Assembly: GCA_025458085.1 (NCBI GenBank)
Contig: JALOTC010000019.1
Span: 1-42,167, forward strand
DNA length: 42,167 nucleotides
Source of the DNA: Cypionkella sp.
Lineage (GTDB): Bacteria > Pseudomonadota > Alphaproteobacteria > Rhodobacterales > Rhodobacteraceae
Reading direction: 5' to 3'
Below, in pieces: positions 36,785 through 42,167 of the stretch. How positions within the stretch are numbered: the first letter of the stretch is position 1; each line of letters begins with the position of its first letter. Below the pieces are notes generated by a model that was given only the letters and a program-made list of their open reading frames with translations, was not told the DNA's origin and made no database searches. Made by a program: the position numbers and the translations under genes.

Positions 36785-38911
36785 ATGAACGATTGGGATG
36801 ACCAGGACGCCTTCGAGGCTGCGGCCCTGCCGCTTTCCGCCCGCGCCATGGCTGCGCGGCCCATGCCTTATCTTGACGGGCTGAATGAAGCGCAGCGCGC
36901 GGCGGTGCTTGCCACCGATGGGCCGGTTCTGATGCTGGCGGGGGCTGGCACGGGCAAGACCAAGGCGCTGACCAGCCGGATCGTGCATCTGTTGCAGACC
37001 GGCAAGGCCCGACCGAATGAAATTCTGGCCGTGACCTTCACCAACAAAGCCGCGCGCGAGATGAAGGATCGCGTGGGCCGCATGTTGGGGCAGGTCGCCG
37101 AAGGCATGCCCTGGATGGGCACTTTCCATTCCCTTTCGGTCAAAATCCTGCGGCGGCACGCCGAACTGGTGGGGTTGAAGCCAAATTTCACCATTCTGGA
37201 TACCGACGACCAGATCCGCCTTCTGAAACAGCTTATCCTTGCCGCCAATATTGACGAAAAACGCTGGCCCGCGCGGATGCTGGCGGGGTTGATTGACGGC
37301 TGGAAGAACCGTGCGCTGACGCCGGACCGGGTGCCTTCATCAGATGCCTCGGTCTATAACAACCGCGGGACGGAACTTTACGAGCAGTATCAGGATCGGC
37401 TCCGCACGCTGAACGCCACCGATTTCGGCGACCTGCTCTTGCATTGCGTGACGATCTTTCAAAAGCACCCCGATGTTCTGGCGCAGTATCAGCGTTGGTT
37501 CCGCTTCATCTTGGTGGACGAATATCAGGATACGAACGTGGCGCAGTACATGTGGCTGCGTCTTTTGGCGCAGGCGCATCGCAACATTTGCTGCGTGGGC
37601 GACGATGACCAGTCGATCTATGGCTGGCGCGGGGCCGAGGTGGGCAATATCTTGCGGTTTGAAAAGGATTTTCCCGGTGCCACCGTGGTGCGGCTGGAAC
37701 AGAACTATCGCTCGACCGGCCATATCCTTGCCGCCGCCTCTGGGGTGATCGCGGCCAATCAGGGGCGGCTTGGCAAGACGCTCTGGACGGCGGGGGAGGA
37801 GGGCGAGAAGGTCCGCCTCATCGGCCATTGGGATGGGGAAGAGGAGGCACGCTGGATCGGGGAAGAGATCGAGGCACTGCAACGCGGCACCCGCGGCATG
37901 GACCCGGTCAGCCTTGACCGCCAGGCCATCCTCGTCCGCGCCAGCCACCAGATGCGCGCCTTTGAGGACCGTTTCCTGACGATCGGCCTGCCTTATCGCG
38001 TGATCGGCGGCCCTCGGTTCTACGAACGCCAAGAAATCCGCGATGCCATGGCCTATTTCCGCTTGGCCATCAGCCCCGAGGATGATCTGGCTTTTGAGCG
38101 CGTGGTGAACCTGCCCAAGCGGGGTTTGGGCGAAAAGGCGCAGGGCGACATTCAACGCATGGCGCGGGCAGCGGGGGTATCCTTGCTTGATGGCGCGCGG
38201 GAGGCTGTGGCGCGCGGCGCGATCGGCGGGAAGGGTGGCGCGCAGTTGCGGCTTTTCGTCGAACAGGTGGACCGTTGGCATCGCGCGACCCTGGCCGCAG
38301 GGTATAACCACATCGAACTGGCCGAGGTGATCCTTGATGAATCTGGCTATACGGCGATGTGGCAAAACGACAAGACGCCCGAGGCGCCGGGGCGGCTCGA
38401 TAACCTCAAGGAATTGATCAAGGCGCTGGAAAGCTTTGATAACCTTCAGGGCTTTTTGGAACATGTCAGCCTGATTATGGAAAATGAAAGCGAAGATGCC
38501 GCCGAAAAGGTCAGCATCATGACGCTACACGCCGCCAAAGGGTTGGAATTTCCCGTGGTGTTCCTGCCCGGTTGGGAAGATGGGCTTTTCCCCAGCCAGC
38601 GCAGCATGGATGAAAGCGGAATCAAGGGCTTGGAGGAAGAGCGCCGCCTTGCCTATGTCGGCATCACGCGGGCAGAAAAACTTTGTACCATTAGCTTTGC
38701 CTCCAACCGTCGCGTCTATGGCCAGTGGCAAAGCCAACTGCCTTCGCGGTTCGTCGATGAACTGCCGCAGTCGCATGTAGACGTGTTGACACCTCCGGGG
38801 CTATACGGCGGCGGCTTTGGCGCAGCGGCGGGTGCGGGTTTTGGGGGCGGCTTCGGCTCGGCCCTCGAAGAACGGGTCAGCAAGGCCGATGTCTACAATT
38901 CCCCCGGATAG
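36785..38911 (+). CDS. uvrD: UvrD/PcrA-type DNA helicase, C-terminal domain out of frame
   Basis: 708 residues, a superfamily 1A 3'-to-5' DNA helicase for excision and mismatch repair. Motif I is LAGAGTGKT (about residue 51), motif II is LVDEYQDTN, motif III is GDDDQSIYGWRGAE, motif IV is VRLEQNYRST, and motifs V/VI are MTLHAAKGLEF and YVGITRAEK. The frame ends at TAG (38909-38911) just after KADVYNSPG. The small C-terminal domain normal for the family (RVFHQKFGYG…) continues in the +1 frame to 39056. The helicase core is complete, so activity may persist; the lost domain normally aids RNA polymerase or DNA contacts. Confidence 0.93.
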   Translation: MNDWDDQDAFEAAALPLSARAMAARPMPYLDGLNEAQRAAVLATDGPVLMLAGAGTGKTKALTSRIVHLLQTGKARPNEILAVTFTNKAAREMKDRVGRMLGQVAEGMPWMGTFHSLSVKILRRHAELVGLKPNFTILDTDDQIRLLKQLILAANIDEKRWPARMLAGLIDGWKNRALTPDRVPSSDASVYNNRGTELYEQYQDRLRTLNATDFGDLLLHCVTIFQKHPDVLAQYQRWFRFILVDEYQDTNVAQYMWLRLLAQAHRNICCVGDDDQSIYGWRGAEVGNILRFEKDFPGATVVRLEQNYRSTGHILAAASGVIAANQGRLGKTLWTAGEEGEKVRLIGHWDGEEEARWIGEEIEALQRGTRGMDPVSLDRQAILVRASHQMRAFEDRFLTIGLPYRVIGGPRFYERQEIRDAMAYFRLAISPEDDLAFERVVNLPKRGLGEKAQGDIQRMARAAGVSLLDGAREAVARGAIGGKGGAQLRLFVEQVDRWHRATLAAGYNHIELAEVILDESGYTAMWQNDKTPEAPGRLDNLKELIKALESFDNLQGFLEHVSLIMENESEDAAEKVSIMTLHAAKGLEFPVVFLPGWEDGLFPSQRSMDESGIKGLEEERRLAYVGITRAEKLCTISFASNRRVYGQWQSQLPSRFVDELPQSHVDVLTPPGLYGGGFGAAAGAGFGGGFGSALEERVSKADVYNSPG

Positions 38912-39056
38912 GGTGTTCCACCAGAAATTCGGCTATGGCGAGGTCCGGGGGATCGAAGGCGACAAGCTGATGATCGATTTCGACCATGCCGGGATCAAGA
39001 ATATCGTCGCCCGTTTTGTGACCCCCGCTGATCAGGTGGACGACATCCCTTTTTGA
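38889..39056 (+). pseudogene. Detached C-terminal domain of UvrD/PcrA
   Basis: 55 codons in the frame +1 to the helicase. They read DRVFHQKFGYGEVRGIEGD, then KLMIDFDHAGIKNIVARFV, a good match to the tudor-like C-terminal domain of PcrA/UvrD. An ATG at 38889 lies inside the helicase frame, 20 bases before its stop, but has no clear ribosome site. The switch is near the CCCCC run at 38900-38905. One base less there would restore a single frame. It overlaps the 3' end of the convergent sulfotransferase-like gene by 25 bases. Confidence 0.75.
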
Positions 39057-39688
39057 TCCTTCACGCCGCCTGTCTCCAGAACGCCTAGGTCGGATACCTG
39101 CTCATAAAGGCTGAATTGCAGCGCATGCTCGCGTTTAAGCCGCGCCAGAAGGGTAGGGGGGAGTGTCAGCTTCTCCTCCTCTACCTCGGGCGAGATATTG
39201 CGCGCAGGTAAGCTCAATTCCTGCCCAAGCCTTTCGGAAAGAAAGACCATCAAGAGGTCCAACTTTTCGTAGTCAAAGATATAGTCGACCGGCGGGCAGT
39301 CCCCCAGAAAGCCGAGGAAACGGTCTTGCCGCCCGATCCGGGCAAAGGCGGGTTGCTCTTCGGCCAGAAACCCTTCGATGAATTCCGCGAAGGTCAGACC
39401 ATAGGTCGAGTTTTCATGTCCGATCAGTGCCGTGCGCTGGCGATACCGGAACCAACTGCCCAGATGGGCCAGCGGTTCCCGCATCACCGCGACCGTTTCG
39501 GGCGCAAAGCCTACGGCATCGCGCACACGCTCTGCCCAACGGCGGGCATAGACTTGGGCATTGATATGTTTATGGCGCGGATCATCGGGAAAGCGGCGGG
39601 CAAAAGGGCCAAGCACGGCGCGTAGCGATTGCGTCGCTGTCTTGGGATTGGCCAGATAGACCAGCCGCGCCTTTTCCAGAACCAGCAC
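39032..39688 (-). CDS. Sulfotransferase-like protein
   Basis: 218 residues. The start LVYLANPKTATQSLRAVL is the 5'-phosphosulfate-binding loop of sulfotransferase-type folds (PKTATQS, where P-K-x-x-x-T/S is usual). A later VAVMREPLAHLGSWFRYRQ matches the 3'-phosphate-binding part (RxPxxxxxSxF/Y). Similar Rhodobacteraceae proteins are sometimes mislabelled gamma-glutamyl kinase. Donor and acceptor are unknown. The gene is convergent with the helicase and overlaps its detached domain by 25 bases. Confidence 0.8.
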   Translation of the reverse strand: MLVLEKARLVYLANPKTATQSLRAVLGPFARRFPDDPRHKHINAQVYARRWAERVRDAVGFAPETVAVMREPLAHLGSWFRYRQRTALIGHENSTYGLTFAEFIEGFLAEEQPAFARIGRQDRFLGFLGDCPPVDYIFDYEKLDLLMVFLSERLGQELSLPARNISPEVEEEKLTLPPTLLARLKREHALQFSLYEQVSDLGVLETGGVKDQKGMSST

Positions 39689-39835
39689 CTTGCACCCCCG
39701 CAGCCATTCCGCCGGGCCAAGCTAGGGAGCGATGGCGCAGCAAACAAGGGTGCCTGTGCCCGAATGGCGCGCAAGCGGATCTGGCGTGTCGTTTTTGCGA
39801 TGGCAATTGGCTTCGCAACGGCCTAGCCAAGGTCC

Positions 39836-40765
39836 ATGACCCGCCAACCCGACCGTATCTTGCCGGGCGTCGTCTTGATGCTCGCCTTCTGTGCCCTTGC
39901 GCCGCTGCTGGATGTTTCGGCCAAGCTCGCCTCGGCCACGATTCCGGTCGCGCAGATCGTAACGGCCCGTTTTCTGGTGCAGGCGGCGCTGATGCTGCCG
40001 GTGGTCTGGATCATGGGGCTGTCGTTACGCCTGACACCGCGCGCGCTTGGCCAGATTACGCTGCGCGCGATTTTCCTGATGTTGTCGACCTATTCCTTTG
40101 TTGCGGCGATTTCCGTGATGCCAGTGGCGGATGCCTTGGCCATTGCCTTCGTGGAACCTTTCATCCTGCTCATCCTTGGCCGCATCCTTTTTGGGGATGA
40201 GGTCGGTCCAAGACGGATCGCTGCCTCTTGCGTGGGCTTTCTGGGCGCGCTTCTGGTGATCCAGCCCTCGCTCGCGGCCTTTGGCCTTGTTGCGCTCTGG
40301 CCGCTTGGGACGGCGTTCTTCTTCGCCTTTTACATGCTATCGACCCGTGCGGTGTCTGGCTGGATGCATCCCGTTGCCATGCAATTCCATACCGCTTGGA
40401 CGGGGCTGGCGATCTGCCTGCCGATCATGGCCTTGTCCGAAGGCACAGGCTGGTCACAGTTTGATCCGGTGATGCCGCAGGGCATCGTCTGGCTGTGGCT
40501 TTTCGGCGTGGGGTTCTGGGCCGCGGTCAGCCATATGTGCATGACCTATGCGCTGAAATTTGCGCCCTCGGCCACTTTGGCGCCGCTGCATTATCTTGAA
40601 ATCGTGGCGGCCGTGGCGCTTGGCTACTGGATCTTCGGCGATTTTCCCAATGCGCTGACATGGGCGGGTATCGCAGTCATCACCGGATCGGGCCTGTATA
40701 TCATCTACCGCGAAAGGCTTTCGGCCCGGCAAAAGCGTCAGGCGACAAGCGCGGCCAACGCCTGA
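39836..40765 (+). CDS. EamA/DMT-family transporter
   Basis: 309 residues with ten predicted transmembrane segments, the drug/metabolite transporter layout of two EamA repeats. The first repeat includes VAQIVTARFLVQAALML and FVAAISVMPVADALAIAFVEPFILLILG; the second ends LHYLEIVAAVALGYWIFGDFPNALTWAGIAVITGSGLYI. Substrate is not predictable; members export amino acids or other metabolites. The 3' end overlaps the convergent thiN gene by 28 bases. Confidence 0.93.
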   Translation: MTRQPDRILPGVVLMLAFCALAPLLDVSAKLASATIPVAQIVTARFLVQAALMLPVVWIMGLSLRLTPRALGQITLRAIFLMLSTYSFVAAISVMPVADALAIAFVEPFILLILGRILFGDEVGPRRIAASCVGFLGALLVIQPSLAAFGLVALWPLGTAFFFAFYMLSTRAVSGWMHPVAMQFHTAWTGLAICLPIMALSEGTGWSQFDPVMPQGIVWLWLFGVGFWAAVSHMCMTYALKFAPSATLAPLHYLEIVAAVALGYWIFGDFPNALTWAGIAVITGSGLYIIYRERLSARQKRQATSAANA

Positions 40766-41394
40766 TCCAGCCGCGCGCGGGGAAGGATGCAGAGCATCCC
40801 GCGCCCCGAAAGTGACAAGCGCACGTGGGCTTGGCTCACGCGGTTCGAGGTGCCGACCCGCCCCGCCGGGGAAAGGCGCAACCCATCGATTGGCCATTCC
40901 AGCCCTTCGCTTCGCCCTTCCACATCCGCCATGGGAAAAAGACTGAACCTTTCGCCCAGAGGCAGGTTCAGCGTGATGTCGCGCGGAAGGTGAAAGAGGA
41001 TATCCTCGCGCCCCAACAGCAGGATCGGCAGATCGTGGCGCACGAGCGTGTTCATCGCCGCGAGTTCATGGTCCACGCGCGCCCCCGTAAAGCCAAGCGC
41101 AAGGACAAAGGGCGCGCGGATCGACCGAAGCGCCTTGTCGAAATCGGTCGAATCCTGCTCGGCGATCTTGTGGATGCGGGCCGCCAACCGCGCCTGTGCG
41201 AGGGGGGAAAGCGAATCCATATCCCCAATCACGGCCTGCGGTTCATGGCCATGTGCAAGGCAATGGTCGGCCCCGCTATCGGCAGCCACCAAAACCGGTG
41301 CCCGTTTGATCGCCATGCGAAACAATGCCCGCCCGACAGGTGCGCCACCCACCAGCGTTATTCCCTGCGAAGATTCGACAATTGGCTGATTCAT
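40738..41394 (-). CDS. thiN: Thiamine pyrophosphokinase
   Basis: About 218 residues, cytosolic. It transfers pyrophosphate from ATP to thiamine to make thiamine diphosphate, the active cofactor. Family motifs are VAADSGADHCL, AVIGDMDSLS, EQDSTDFDKALRSI and LGFTGARVDHELAAMNTLVRH. ATG at 41394 (MNQPIVESSQGITLVGG) is the likely start; the frame extends 16 codons further. It is divergent from the gene at 41533 and convergent with the EamA gene. Confidence 0.95.
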   Translation of the reverse strand: MNQPIVESSQGITLVGGAPVGRALFRMAIKRAPVLVAADSGADHCLAHGHEPQAVIGDMDSLSPLAQARLAARIHKIAEQDSTDFDKALRSIRAPFVLALGFTGARVDHELAAMNTLVRHDLPILLLGREDILFHLPRDITLNLPLGERFSLFPMADVEGRSEGLEWPIDGLRLSPAGRVGTSNRVSQAHVRLSLSGRGMLCILPRARLDQALAALVA

Positions 41395-41532
41395 GCAGAT
41401 ACTGTTCCCGAATGAGGCAGCAGAATGCGGTGCCTGCCACAATCATTCCTTCAAATTATCCCCTTTAGCCCATGGAATTGCACGGGTGACAAGCAACAAA
41501 CACTCGAACGACTGGCAAGAAGCAGGCCCCCC

Positions 41533-42167
41533 ATGACCGGTGCGAGCAAGATCTTAACGGTGTCCTACGGGACCTTCTCCTGCACGCTGGAGGGGTTCGA
41601 CGACCCTTTCAACACGATGAAGGCCATTGCCGAGTATTTCCGCGACCTTGCGGCCGAGGATCGCTACTTTGGCGCGGAACCGCCGCAGCCCGATGCCGCA
41701 ATGCTGCATCGCATTGCCGAGCGCGAAATCCAACGCCGGGTGGAGGCAAAGATCGGCGAAAATGGTGTGGTGCTGCGGGCCAATGCTGACACGCCGAACC
41801 AGGCCCTTTCCCCTGTCCTGTCACCGATCATGGCCCCCGCCGCTGCACCGGAAGCACCGCGTCCGGTGGTCACACAGGCCGTGACCGCCACGATCCGCCC
41901 CGCGCCTCAGCTTGTCGAAGACGAGGATGGAGAGGTTGGCGCTTCGGTTGTAGAAAAACTGTCCCAGCCGCGCCTGCGTCTGCGCCGGTTGATGTCCCTC
42001 CGCCAATGGCAGAGGCTGCGCCTGCGGTGGTGGTGGAGCCGTCGCCCGCTGAAGACGAAGAGCCTCCTGAAGAGCCCCCTGTCGTGCTTGACGCGACTTC
42101 AGCCGAGGAGATCGCTGTCTCGGCAGGAACGCTGGCGCAATCGGAGCTGGCCGATCCAGAGGTCAGT
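41533..42167 (+). CDS. Hypothetical protein, runs off the window, frame change inside
   Basis: The start [26 protein letters not shown], then [22 protein letters not shown], looks like a conserved Rhodobacteraceae hypothetical protein with a short N-terminal domain and a long disordered Pro/Ala/Glu-rich tail. In frame the tail becomes arginine/tryptophan-rich after [10 protein letters not shown], which is atypical. In the -1 frame it continues naturally as [19 protein letters not shown] and [15 protein letters not shown]. The change is at the AAAAA run 41954-41958; one extra A would join the two. The gene is truncated by the window end. Function is unknown. Confidence 0.7.
   Translation, partial: MTGASKILTVSYGTFSCTLEGFDDPFNTMKAIAEYFRDLAAEDRYFGAEPPQPDAAMLHRIAEREIQRRVEAKIGENGVVLRANADTPNQALSPVLSPIMAPAAAPEAPRPVVTQAVTATIRPAPQLVEDEDGEVGASVVEKLSQPRLRLRRLMSLRQWQRLRLRWWWSRRPLKTKSLLKSPLSCLTRLQPRRSLSRQERWRNRSWPIQRS

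Overview
The window looks like a chromosomal segment of a GC-rich alphaproteobacterium of the family Rhodobacteraceae (Rhodobacter/Gemmobacter/Tabrizicola-like). Evidence is the hom-glpX-recJ order, the soxB-soxD-soxA-soxG sarcosine oxidase layout, short palindromic repeats typical of the family, and the protein sequences themselves. No phage, insertion sequence, CRISPR array or plasmid gene is visible. Assignments rest on reading motifs, not on database searches.

Layout. 0-3.5 kb: pyruvate carboxylase (pyc, minus strand) with a palindrome-rich promoter region. 3.8-7.2 kb: two unrecognised membrane proteins, divergent from a DUF2975 membrane protein coupled to a small HTH regulator, then a TrmO/TsaA-family tRNA methyltransferase. 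7.3-10.1 kb: a ferric-iron ABC permease and its periplasmic binding protein, convergent and sharing a terminator; no ATPase is present. 10.1-11.5 kb: a long stretch with no recognisable gene. 11.5-17.2 kb: a complete five-gene peptide-type ABC importer. 17.6 kb: tRNA-Glu. 17.7-21.8 kb: hom, glpX and recJ on the minus strand. 21.9-22.9 kb: a small putative lipoprotein and a membrane protein. 22.9-25.7 kb: a three-gene TadG/TadE-like operon. 26.1-28.1 kb: glutamate-type dehydrogenase and a DoxX protein. 28.2-33.2 kb: sarcosine oxidase genes. 33.4-36.7 kb: glyoxalase I, a Slam-like outer-membrane protein with its lipoprotein partner, and a DCC/DUF393 protein. 36.8-42.2 kb: UvrD/PcrA helicase, a sulfotransferase-like protein, an EamA transporter, thiamine pyrophosphokinase and a truncated hypothetical gene.

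The most notable items are these. (1) A translationally coupled lipoprotein plus TPR/beta-barrel protein (33851-36108) looks like a Slam (type XI secretion) cargo/translocator pair. (2) soxD has lost its N-terminal half, including the CxxC part of its zinc site, and a family-type palindromic repeat sits where that half should be, while soxB, soxA and soxG remain intact. (3) The C-terminal domain of the UvrD/PcrA helicase is out of frame. (4) A frame change occurs at an A-run in the last, partial gene. (5) Several palindromic candidate operators lie upstream of pyc, the iron-binding protein, the peptide importer and the Slam pair.

Functionally the region mixes central carbon and nitrogen metabolism (pyruvate carboxylation, gluconeogenic FBPase, homoserine and glutamate dehydrogenases, sarcosine demethylation), nutrient import (iron, peptides) and cell-surface biogenesis (Tad-like pseudopilins, Slam pair).
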